Positions 17,176 through 26,300 of a DNA stretch of 64,000 nucleotides are shown piece by piece. The notes beneath the pieces were generated by a model. It did not search any database. It had not been told where the DNA came from and worked only from the letters and a program-made list of their open reading frames with translations. Origin of the DNA: Anaerolineales bacterium HSG24 (GTDB lineage Bacteria > Chloroflexota > Anaerolineae > 4572-78 > J111); NCBI GenBank assembly GCA_030377895.1, contig JAUCGB010000001.1:24547-88546 (forward strand), read 5' to 3'. Made by a program: the position numbers and the translations under genes. Position 1 is the stretch's first letter; each line of letters begins with the position of its first letter.

Positions 17176-19068
17176 TCACTTTTTTTCATGAATTAGTTGT
17201 TGATATATTGCTATTGCACCGCCCCAGTCGCCCGCTTCGACGAGTTGGTTGGCCTGCTCGGCAGATTCGCCCTGCCAAGCCAAATTAAACTGGACAGCCT
17301 CTTGATAAGTCCGCGCCGCCTGCTCTACCTGACCGACCTGTTCATGCGCCTTGGCGAGGGCGATGAGTCCACCAACCCAGCCGGGGAAAATTTCGACTCC
17401 ATGTTGATAATGAACAATCGCCTCCGCTGGACGATCTGCGGCGAGCAGGGTGTCACCCAACATGCGTAAGGCTCCGGCTTGAGCGGTGCGTGGGTCAGGA
17501 TTGATGGTGCCTTGAGCCTCGGCTTGTTCGGCCCAAGGATAAGCAGCCTCAACAGCTTGAGCGGCTAAATCGAGCGCGGCCTCGGCCAAAATCGGAGGGT
17601 CGTATACATTCAAGGTCGGCTTTGATAGGGTCAATCCGGTAAAATCAATCGTCTCCAAAAAGGGCGATTCGGCTGGCTCAAATCGGTTGAGCAACCACAC
17701 TCGACCATTGCCCTGCCGCAACGCATTGGTATAACCGTCAATATTAGTCACGAATGAGGCTGGAGTCAAAGGTTGCGCTTGTCCCTGATAATAGTAGTTG
17801 ATAAATCGCCCCTCGTCCCACAATGAACCGAATAAAATGATATCTGCTGGTGCGGCATGCTCGGTTAGATAGATCGCCGCTCCGCGCCAGTTCGGTTTGG
17901 TCTGCTGATAAAGGTTCAGCATGGCGATGAAGGACAGGGTCGCCAACAGCCAAGTCAGGTAACGCAACATGGGGTCTCCGGCAAGGTGCGAAGCTCCTTG
18001 TAGGTGTAGCCATGCCGACATCTGATAGAGGCTATAGACCACGACTAGCATATAAATCGGGATGACAAAGGCGTATCGAAACTGTAGGGCGCGCGGGTCG
18101 CCGAGCAGAATCGGGAGCAAGGTCGGCAGGCCAAACCATAATCCGGCAAACAGAGCTACCGGCCAATCATGCCGAATCAAAATGATAAGGCCAAGACAAA
18201 ATAAGCCAAAAAACAGCCATGCGATAGGCATGGGCAACGGGCCTAACGCTGTCACCACGCCGATGAGGAAATCGCTTGGTTTGCCGACTCCGCCTTCGAT
18301 AGCCCCCACCGCCGCTCGCTGACGTAACAGGTTGAGTAAGACCGCCCCCCACGGGAGGTATAATAGCAAGGCGAGCGCGACTGCTCCTCCAAAACCAACT
18401 ATGCGGGCTGAACGGAGAATCGGTTGATTGGCTCGCCATGCTTGAAATTGGCGCGCTCCCACGTATGCGCTCTGGCTGGCTAAGATTAGAAAGCCAAAGT
18501 AGACGGTGTAGAGGTTGGCAACGGTGGTGATGGCGTAGGCCAGCCACCATGTTTTAGATATGCCTGTGTATCGTAACGCTTGCAACAAGCATGCCGTTGA
18601 GGCCACCGTCAACAGCATAAATAGGGCATGCATGCGGGCCTCTTGGCTGTATTTTAATACCACTGGCGACAGACTAACTAGCAGACAGACCGCCACTGCA
18701 ATTTGACCGAGGTGGGACGGGGTGCGGTGTAAAATCGGCCTTAATAACTGAAACGTTAGTCGGTAGGTTAGGGCGACGGTCAGCATGGTGGCGATGACCG
18801 ACGGGAAACGCCATAACCAGTCGGAACTGGCTGAGGGTGCGGTTTGGTTTGATAAATTCGTTAATAATGAGGCAAACGAACCGACCATGAGATAATATAG
18901 AGGCGGATGGATATCCCCCGCAGTCCATCGAATCACCTCGCTGACAGATTGACTGGCAAACGAGGCGGTCAAAATCTCATCCCCCCAAAAGCTGTCCGTA
19001 GCAAGTTGATGGATGTGCAGAGCCAAGGTTAGTAATAAAATTAGATAGATACTTGTTTTTTGTGACAT
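17176..19068 (-). CDS. GT39-like membrane glycosyltransferase with TPR tail
   Basis: 630 residues. The N-terminus reads as a first membrane helix followed by a periplasmic loop with SFWGDEILTASFAS and GDIHPPLYYLM, the acidic catalytic-loop pattern of GT-C/GT39 (PMT/ArnT-like) enzymes. About ten further hydrophobic segments run to about residue 400. The last 110 residues hold TPR-like helices (AIVHYQHGVEIFPGWVGGLI; YQEAVQFNLAWQGESAEQAN). It probably transfers a sugar from a polyprenyl-phosphate donor on the outer face of the membrane, a partner for the GT2 enzyme at 13271-14284. Acceptor unknown. No Shine-Dalgarno sequence is evident. Confidence 0.85.
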   Translation of the reverse strand: MSQKTSIYLILLLTLALHIHQLATDSFWGDEILTASFASQSVSEVIRWTAGDIHPPLYYLMVGSFASLLTNLSNQTAPSASSDWLWRFPSVIATMLTVALTYRLTFQLLRPILHRTPSHLGQIAVAVCLLVSLSPVVLKYSQEARMHALFMLLTVASTACLLQALRYTGISKTWWLAYAITTVANLYTVYFGFLILASQSAYVGARQFQAWRANQPILRSARIVGFGGAVALALLLYLPWGAVLLNLLRQRAAVGAIEGGVGKPSDFLIGVVTALGPLPMPIAWLFFGLFCLGLIILIRHDWPVALFAGLWFGLPTLLPILLGDPRALQFRYAFVIPIYMLVVVYSLYQMSAWLHLQGASHLAGDPMLRYLTWLLATLSFIAMLNLYQQTKPNWRGAAIYLTEHAAPADIILFGSLWDEGRFINYYYQGQAQPLTPASFVTNIDGYTNALRQGNGRVWLLNRFEPAESPFLETIDFTGLTLSKPTLNVYDPPILAEAALDLAAQAVEAAYPWAEQAEAQGTINPDPRTAQAGALRMLGDTLLAADRPAEAIVHYQHGVEIFPGWVGGLIALAKAHEQVGQVEQAARTYQEAVQFNLAWQGESAEQANQLVEAGDWGGAIAIYQQLIHEKK

Positions 19069-19127
19069 GGTTTCGTGAAACGTGATGCGTGAGGTTCAGG
19101 GTAATCACAGCAACGGAGATTGGTTCA

Positions 19128-19359
19128 GGAATGAGTCCTAAATAAGTTGCGCGTTTGGCAATCGTAGGGGCTAGGCAAGGCGGTGTAGCGTTGGTTTGAA
19201 ATCAGAACTCCAATCCGCCTTGCCTCGCCCTGAAACTATGGAATGACGGGCGAGGCAGGGGCGGAGCGGAGATGGTCGCACATTCCAAGTCTAGACCGCC
19301 CTGCCTAGCCCCTACCATAATCTCCGACGCAAATGCACATGTTAATTAATGCTCATTCC
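19128..19359 (+). repeat. Family L element, second copy (232 bp)
   Basis: Starts GGAATGAGTCC and ends GCTCATTCC. The inverted symmetry extends outside into ATTGGTTCA and TGAACCAAT. Nearly identical to 3665-3896. Confidence 0.85.
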
Positions 19360-19468
19360 TAAAATTGAACCAATCTAGGGCAACACAAGTCAATTAATTT
19401 TCATGCCTAAAAATACGGGTTGAAAAATCAACGTGCCATTATAAACCTGACCGCATGAATTATCAAAG

Positions 19469-19728
19469 CTGAGGCTAACTTTTTCGGTAATGGTGCAGAA
19501 GTAGTGATAAGGATCCGTTAGCTACCCGCAAGTTCTAAACTTGCGGGTAGCTGACCACTACCTATGCAGGACTACAACTTTTTCTTTGATTCGGTTGAAA
19601 CGGCCCTACAACGAAGTTTAGAATACAATGAATATGGTTTGCCCGCTTAAAAACTTACTCAATGCGGGATATTTTGTTCGTTTTTTCGTCATTCGTTGTA
19701 GTGTTTCCCACCTAAAGATTAGCATCAG
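19469..19728. repeat. Diverged family G element split by a family E insertion
   Basis: Left end GAGGCTAACTTTTTC and right end TTAGCATCAG match the family G copies at 28914-29100 and 43471-43656. The left arm is interrupted immediately after AACTTTTTC. Confidence 0.8.
19486..19575. mobile_element. Family E MITE-like element inserted in family G
   Basis: 90 bp, GGTAATGGTGCAG to GCAGGACTAC, with the CCCGCAAGTT/AACTTGCGGG core. AACTTTTTC lies directly on both sides (19477-19485 and 19576-19584); the uninterrupted family G copies have it once. Confidence 0.92.
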
Positions 19729-19864
19729 AACTTTTTTGGATTCAAAAACGGGTAAAGCGACAACGTTTTGGGTAATTTACAAATATAACAGGTTGGTTAT
19801 AATGGATAGTAGTTACACCGCTCAATGAAATTTGCAATAAAAATCGTATTATTAGCAATATAGA

Positions 19865-20108
19865 TGTCTAAGTACCGGACAAAACAGTTACAGTCTTTCA
19901 GATAATGGTTTTCAATTCAAGACCAACCTTCCCGCAAGTTCTAAACTTGCGGGAAGGTAACGGCTGAAAATGTTTATCTGAACATCTATAGGACACGGAT
20001 AAACGCGGATAAACACGAATTTTTTAGGCTTATCTGTGTGTATCCGTGTTAATTCGTGTCCCTTTTTTCTTCTGTAACAAGTTCAATCTTTTTTTGTCCT
20101 GTACTCAG
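19865..20108. repeat. Family P element interrupted by family T (244 bp)
   Basis: Same ends and inner palindrome as 6101-6244, but with 100 extra bases after CAGTTA: a 98-bp element plus a second TA. Confidence 0.92.
19891..19988. mobile_element. Family T MITE-like element with TA duplication
   Basis: 98 bp from CAGTCTTTCAGATAATGG to TTTATCTGAACATCTA, with TA at 19889-19890 and 19989-19990. The centre is CCTTCCCGCAAGTT/AACTTGCGGGAAGG. TA duplication is the habit of IS630/Tc1-type transposases. Confidence 0.92.
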
Positions 20109-20141
20109 ATAGATGTGTATAAATCATTCGGAGGCGTGTGA

Positions 20142-22157
20142 ATGAACGATAACGAAAAAACTAAGGCAGAACTCATTGCCGAATTGGAAGCGGCTCGCAA
20201 ACAGATTAAAGAATTGGAGACCTTGGCGGCAGAAAATAGTAAAACTAAACGAGCCTTGCATGTTAGTCGGCAACAGTTGAAATCAGTTGTTACCAGTGTT
20301 CCTCTGATTTTATGGAGTACGAACTCAAATCGGGTGTTGACGTTGTTGGAAGGGAAGGGGTTGCAGACTTTGTATTTAGAACCGGAGCAGCTTATCGGGC
20401 GACCTGTTGATGACCTATTTCGCGACTATCCAGAAATTTTGAACTATAACAATCAGGCTTTGGATGGGCAATCGGTGGGGGTATTAATCACTGTCAATCA
20501 GATTATTTATGAGATTTTGTTTACCCCATTGCGAAATGAGGTGGATGAGGTTATCGGTATGATTGGGGTGGCAATTGACATTACGCGCTATCGTCATGCC
20601 GAGGATACATTGCGGAATTATCTGCAATTTTTGGAGACATTACTCAATACATTTCCTAATCCGGTTTTTTATAAAGAGAAGGATGGCCTATTTTTGGGTT
20701 GTAATCGGATATTTGCCGAGCTGATTATTGGATTACCTCGCGAGCAAATTATTGGACGCTCAATTTACGATTTTCCTAACGCGATATCAACCGATTTAGC
20801 CGATATTTTGTACGCGCGTGAGGTATATTTGCTGAGAGAAGGGGGTGAGCATTGGTACGAAACACAGGTTGATTGTCAAGATGGTTTGGTGCGAGAGTTT
20901 TTAACCGCTCATACCGCTTTTAGGGATGCGGCGGATAATATTGTCGGCATTGTGGGCGTTATGTCAGATATTACCGAGCGTAAGCAGATGAAGGAGACGC
21001 TCCTGCAACGGAACATGGAGTTGGCCTTGCTCAACCGAACTAGTGAGGAATTTCTCAATACGCTCGATTTGGATACGGTTCTCGCCAATGTCCTTGAAGA
21101 AGCCCGACAACTGCTCGATGTGACAGGTTGTTCGGCTTGGTTGATTGATGAAGAGACGGGCGAACTCGTTTGTGGGCATGCCACAGTACATGAGGGCAGT
21201 ATTGTGCGAGGTTGGCGGTTAGCCTCAGGGCAGGGAATTGTCGGCGTGGTGGCTCAAGAGGGCGAAACACTCATTGTAGGCGATACCCGAGCCGATGATC
21301 GCCACTTTAAGGAGATTGATACTCAAATCGGAGTAGAAGTACGCTCTATTCTCAGTGTTCCCTTAAAACTGAAACAGACTGCTAAAAGTAACCAATCAAA
21401 TGTGATTGGGGTGTTACAGGTGGTTGATACTGAGGCGAATCGATTTGGTGGGACTGAAATCCGGCTGTTGGAGCCGTTAGCGGCCAATGCGGCTATCGCC
21501 ATTGAAAATGCCCGTTTGTATGACCAAACTCGGCAAGATGCTGAAACAAAAGAGGTATTATTACGAGAGGTTAATCATCGAGTTAAGAATAATTTGGCCG
21601 CAATCATTGGCCTCCTATATGCCGAGCGTCGCCATTCAGAGTTGGAAGAGCAGGAGGTGTTCCAATCGGTCATGAAGAATTTGATTAACCGAGTGCAAGG
21701 GTTGGCGACTGTGCATCGGATGTTGTCGGCTTCAGAATGGACTCCCTTGTCGCTGAACAAGCTGACGCAGCAGGTCATTCATTCTGCGTTGCGAGTTGTG
21801 CCGCGTACCAAACGAGTCTTGGTTCAGGTCAGCCCGACATCGGTTCAAGTGTCGGCTAAACAGGCCAACAGCTTGGCTCTGATTATCAACGAGTTAGCAA
21901 CCAATACAGTCAAATATGGCCTTCTTAACCGTGACCAAGCTAAAATTATCGTAACCGTTAAGCGGGTTGATGAGATGGTCGAGTTCGAGTTTCGGGATGA
22001 TGGGCCGGGCTATCCTGCTGAAACCCTAACTTTGAAACAGCATAATGTTGGTTTTTACTTAATTCAAGCCATTGTCCGAGATGATTTGCGAGGTAGCTGT
22101 AGGTTGCATAATGATGGCGGCGCGGTTACAATCATCTCCTTTAAGGTTCATAAATAA
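20142..22157 (+). CDS. PAS-PAS-GAF sensor histidine kinase of the HisKA_2 type
   Basis: 671 residues, soluble, no membrane segment. Order: N-terminal coiled coil (about 1-45), PAS (about 46-150), a second PAS (about 160-285, ending in the PAC-like VGVMSDITERKQ), GAF (about 300-465), then HisKA_2 with His479 in REVNHRVKNNLAAI and a HATPase domain with INELATNTVKYG and RDDGPGYP. HisKA_2/HWE-like kinases often respond to light, redox or small ligands. CGGAGG stands seven bases before the ATG. The next gene, 21 bases downstream, is a receiver-kinase hybrid and the likely partner. Confidence 0.93.
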   Translation: MNDNEKTKAELIAELEAARKQIKELETLAAENSKTKRALHVSRQQLKSVVTSVPLILWSTNSNRVLTLLEGKGLQTLYLEPEQLIGRPVDDLFRDYPEILNYNNQALDGQSVGVLITVNQIIYEILFTPLRNEVDEVIGMIGVAIDITRYRHAEDTLRNYLQFLETLLNTFPNPVFYKEKDGLFLGCNRIFAELIIGLPREQIIGRSIYDFPNAISTDLADILYAREVYLLREGGEHWYETQVDCQDGLVREFLTAHTAFRDAADNIVGIVGVMSDITERKQMKETLLQRNMELALLNRTSEEFLNTLDLDTVLANVLEEARQLLDVTGCSAWLIDEETGELVCGHATVHEGSIVRGWRLASGQGIVGVVAQEGETLIVGDTRADDRHFKEIDTQIGVEVRSILSVPLKLKQTAKSNQSNVIGVLQVVDTEANRFGGTEIRLLEPLAANAAIAIENARLYDQTRQDAETKEVLLREVNHRVKNNLAAIIGLLYAERRHSELEEQEVFQSVMKNLINRVQGLATVHRMLSASEWTPLSLNKLTQQVIHSALRVVPRTKRVLVQVSPTSVQVSAKQANSLALIINELATNTVKYGLLNRDQAKIIVTVKRVDEMVEFEFRDDGPGYPAETLTLKQHNVGFYLIQAIVRDDLRGSCRLHNDGGAVTIISFKVHK

Positions 22158-22178
22158 CACCACAGGTAGGGAATAACC

Positions 22179-23318
22179 ATGACGCAACTAGATTCTATTA
22201 GTATTTTAATTGTTGATGATGATACCTTGGTCAGTGAAATGACCCAAGGTTTGGTGGAAGAGTTGGGGTATACCGTTATCGGTAAAGCGGCCAATGGTCA
22301 AGAAGGGATTAATTTAACCGTGTCTCTCCAACCCGATTTGGTTCTGATGGATGTCGAGATGCCCGACATGAATGGTTTGGAGGCTTCGAGGCAGATTCAG
22401 CAATTGAGTCCGACTCCGATTGTGATTTTAACTGCTTATGATGACCAAGAGTTGGTTGAAGAGGCTAGCCAATCTGGGGTTGGGGCTTATCTCGTCAAAC
22501 CGCCCGATACCTTGGAGGTAGAACGAGCGGTCACGATTGCTATGGCTCGGTTTCAGGATTTGATGGAACTCCGAGTACTGAATGATAAACTCAAAGAACG
22601 GAATCAACAGCTAGAAGACCTTAACCAAGCACTAGAAGAACGAAACGAAGAGTTGGATGCTTATGCTCACATGGTCGCCCATGATTTGAAGAATCCGCTT
22701 AATTTGATTGTCACCTATATCCAATATTTAGAGATGGATTTAAAACCAGATGGTAAACTAAAAAGTATCCTAGAAACGATTGCTGAAACGGGTCATAAAA
22801 TGAGTGATATTATCGAATCATTACTCCTAATGGCAAGTATTCGTAAGGATGAGGTGGAGTCCGAAACCATCTATATGTCAGTTATCATTGCCGAAGCTGA
22901 ACAACGCCTAACCCACATGTTAAGCGACAGCGAGGCCGATCTTATCTTGCCGCAAGAGTGGCCGCCGGTAATTGGTTATTCCCCTTGGTTAGAAGAGGTT
23001 TGGGTCAACTATTTGACCAACGCTGTTAAATATGGTGGTCGTCCGCCTCGCATTGAATTGGGTGCTACGGTTGAGGATGATAACATGGTGCGATTTTGGA
23101 TACAGGATAATGGTAAAGGAATTTCCGAATCGGATCAGAAACTATTGTTCACCGATTTTACTCGCTTGGATCATGACGATAGCGACGGACATGGCCTTGG
23201 CTTGTCGATTATTAAACGTGTGGTCGAAAAGTTGAACGGTCAGGTTGGCCTAGAGAGCATCATCGGGCAGGGTAGCCGGTTCAGCTTTACGTTGCCTGTA
23301 GCTGATGTGGAAATGTGA
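22179..23318 (+). CDS. Receiver-histidine kinase hybrid
   Basis: 379 residues. An N-terminal receiver domain (about 6-120) has the acidic pocket DDD at 13-15, phospho-acceptor Asp58 in LVLMDVEMPD and a Lys in LVKPP. A coiled coil (about 125-160) leads into HisKA with the H-box AYAHMVAHDLKNPLN and a HATPase domain ending in GHGLGLSIIKRVVEKL. The order receiver-then-kinase suggests its kinase activity is gated by phosphotransfer from the upstream HisKA_2 kinase, with which it forms a two-gene operon. No DNA-binding output is present, so a further partner must exist elsewhere. Confidence 0.92.
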   Translation: MTQLDSISILIVDDDTLVSEMTQGLVEELGYTVIGKAANGQEGINLTVSLQPDLVLMDVEMPDMNGLEASRQIQQLSPTPIVILTAYDDQELVEEASQSGVGAYLVKPPDTLEVERAVTIAMARFQDLMELRVLNDKLKERNQQLEDLNQALEERNEELDAYAHMVAHDLKNPLNLIVTYIQYLEMDLKPDGKLKSILETIAETGHKMSDIIESLLLMASIRKDEVESETIYMSVIIAEAEQRLTHMLSDSEADLILPQEWPPVIGYSPWLEEVWVNYLTNAVKYGGRPPRIELGATVEDDNMVRFWIQDNGKGISESDQKLLFTDFTRLDHDDSDGHGLGLSIIKRVVEKLNGQVGLESIIGQGSRFSFTLPVADVEM

Positions 23319-23321
23319 TTG

Positions 23322-23372
23322 TCTCAGGCGGCGCGACGTAGCCTGAGCTTAGTCGAAGGCGATGTCAAAACG
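23322..23372. repeat. Family Q palindrome between convergent genes
   Basis: CTCAGGCGGCGCGACGTAGCCTGAG with flanking GTCGAAGGCG. The stem could also stop transcription from either side, although no long T-run follows. Confidence 0.6.
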
Positions 23373-23381
23373 CGCAACTAA

Positions 23382-26300
23382 TTACTTCCGATTCCTAAGT
23401 AATGCCTCGACCTGTTCCAAATCTATGCTCGCACCCAATAACTCAAATACTCGGCGCGCTTTGTTGAGGTACTGTTGTGCCTCATCGGGGGTGTTCGTTT
23501 TTATGGCCCAGTTGGCTAAAACTAGTTGCGTTTTGGCGATTTCATATTGACTATTGATATTATCCAGTAGCAGTAAGCTTTTGTGCAAGGCCCGACGAGC
23601 CAAATCAGGTTCATTATGAGCTAAATAGATTTGTCCTAATAAGCGACGATTGCGCCCTTCTTCTAGCGGATTACCTCTGTTAATGGCGATGCTTAGAGAT
23701 TGATTCGCATTGGTCAAGGCTTGGTCAAAATCGCCAGTGAGGAAATGGTATTTAGCCCAACATTGTAATAGCCGAAGCATATACTCATTGGCCCCAAGCG
23801 TTCGCATAATTTGTTGGCTACGTTGTAGATATTGATGGGCCTCTGACCATGATTTTTGTAAGATACAGACGCGAGCCATGTTGATTGAGGTGCGGGCCTC
23901 GTTTTTGCTTAAACCAATTTGTTGCCATAATTGTAGATATTCTTGAAACAGTGTTATGCCCGTGTCTAACTCGCCTCGCCGGATGGCTAGTAGTCCCAAA
24001 TTATCGGTTACTCTCCCTCGTCCGTCAATATCACCCACCTCTTGCGCCAAGGCTAATCCTTTTTGGTATGCCTCCTCTGCTTGATTCCATTTACCTTGTT
24101 CAAAGTAGGTTAGTCCTATATTGTTGTAAGGATAAATTTGTCCAGTCAAATCCTCATTTTTTTGATGTATCTGGATACTTTGCTCACTAAAATGGATTGC
24201 CAAGTCAAAATATCCCCGTCGGAAACAGATTCGCCCTAAACGGGTGTAGGTTTGGGCCATGGTCTGATGTCCTTCTGCGGTGTTGACTGTGGAGACGATA
24301 TCCATGCTTTTTTGACACCAGTTAATTGCCTCACCCATCTTGCCTTGGAAGTCTAATACCCGTGATCCGACGAGATAGAGTTGAGCTACTTCTACGGCAT
24401 GCTGATTTTCTTGCAAATACCCTAAGCCCCGTTTTATCCAGATCATAGTGTCGTCATAATCGCCCTGTTTGGTTTGACTCTCTGCAATTTTACGGCATAT
24501 ATGAGCCAGTCTACGTCTCTGATTAGATGAGATTTCAGATTCTTTGCCGATTCCTAACCAGGTCTGGGCCGCTTGATAATGGGTAATCGCCTGATCATAC
24601 TGCCCACTCAACATCAACATTCGACCCAACGATTGCAGAGTGGTGAGCCACTGATTTTGATAATTTTGCTTCTTGGCCGGATTAATTTGCTTTAAGAAGG
24701 ATAAGGTACGGTTATACCATAATAAAGCCGTCTCGTTGGCATAGTTCTTTTCGGCCTGTTGCGCCGCTTGCAGGCCATAGTCGATGGCTCGTTTAAATTC
24801 ACCAGCCTCATTAAAGTGATGAGCTAAGGTCTCTGCGTAGGGGACGGTATCATCGACAAATCGTTTTTCGATGATGTCTCCGGCTTGACGATGTAATAAC
24901 CGACGACGAACCGGCCCAATATCAGCATATAATACCCGTTGAATCTCGATGTGACTAAATTGGAGTTGCATGTCGCTAGTGGACAATTCCTTGAGCAGAT
25001 TGCGCTCTAAAGCCATGTCTAAATGCTCTAACAAAGCCCATTCTGAAAGATCACTTAAGGCTTTTAAGTCATTAAAGCGGAAGGTTGGCCCTAACAGGGC
25101 TGCTTGACGCAACAGATTTTGTGTATCTGAGCCTAAGCGGTTAATGCGCCGCCAGACCGCATCACGCATTGTTTGGGGCAGTTCGAGCGTCGTCAAATCG
25201 GGCAGATACGGTTTGCCATTTTGCCAGCTAATTTGATTATCATCCTCGATGCCTTTGGCAATCTCCTTGATGTATGAGGGGTTTCCGGCGGTATGTTGAT
25301 ATATTTTTTGGGCAATCGGTTGTGGAATATCGGTATGCCATAGATTACCTAACATCTGTTGCACGCTGACCTCATTGAGACGGGGCAGGGTAATTTGATG
25401 GTAATAATGTTGATTAACCAAGGTTCGTATCGTTAATAGTAAAGGATGCCCCGTTTCTAACTCTATATCTCGATAAGTGCCGATAATTAGCAAATTCATG
25501 GTCGGCAGATGATGGCTTAGGTAGCGTAGTAGTTCGAGACTGTTTTGGTCGGCCCAATGTAGGTTTTCTAAAACGATGAGCCAAGGTCGCTTTTTGGTCG
25601 CTTTTTTGATGAATTTTGTCAGATTACTCATCAAGCGAAGTTGTTCCTGTTTGGGGGTTAGGGTTGGAGGTGTAGGTAACTCTGGGAAAATTCGCAGGAG
25701 TTCCGGTACAATGGGCGTAAAGTAGCGAAGTAACTCAAATGTCTCTTTGTTGGAAAATTCCGGTGGTACGGTCGTGAAATAGGTTTGCAAAATATCGATA
25801 AAAGGCGTGTAGGCTCGATGGCTCTGTTCGTTACATTGGCCCATCAAAAATACTGGCGTATTACATTGCGTGGTAAATTGATTGACTAAGGTGGTTTTGC
25901 CGATACCCGGCTCACCACTGATGAAAACGAGTTGCCCATGTTGTTCCTTGCTCTTTTCCCAACATTGTTGCAGATTCTGTAATTGAATATCTCGACCAAC
26001 AATCGGGGAGTGGATGGTTGAACCGTCTTGCGTGTTTATGACAAACGTATTGGAGATATGGTGGGTTTGCTGGGCGCTGGTATATCGGTCGTTGGGATTT
26101 TTCGCTAATAACTTCAAGATAAGATGTTCGAGGTAGAGAGATAGGTCAGGATTTAACTGACGCGGAGAACGGGGCGACGTACTCAGATGGGCTTGCATCA
26201 CTTCTTCGTCACTGCCAGTAAATGGAGGTTCTCCGGTAAACATCCAGTAAAATATTACTCCCATAGCATAAAGATCAGTACGAGCATCAAGCGGTTGGCC

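Larger units (their letters stand above)
19069..20141. other. Repeat-dense intergenic region with nested elements
   Basis: Between divergent genes. It contains a family L element (19128-19359), a diverged family G element interrupted by family E (19469-19728), and a family P element interrupted by family T (19865-20108). Small open frames here run through repeats only. Confidence 0.85.

Noticed and set aside
19628..19828. 66-codon frame in the 19.6 kb gap
   Set aside because: It reads through a family G element and unique AT-rich sequence without domain or ribosome site.
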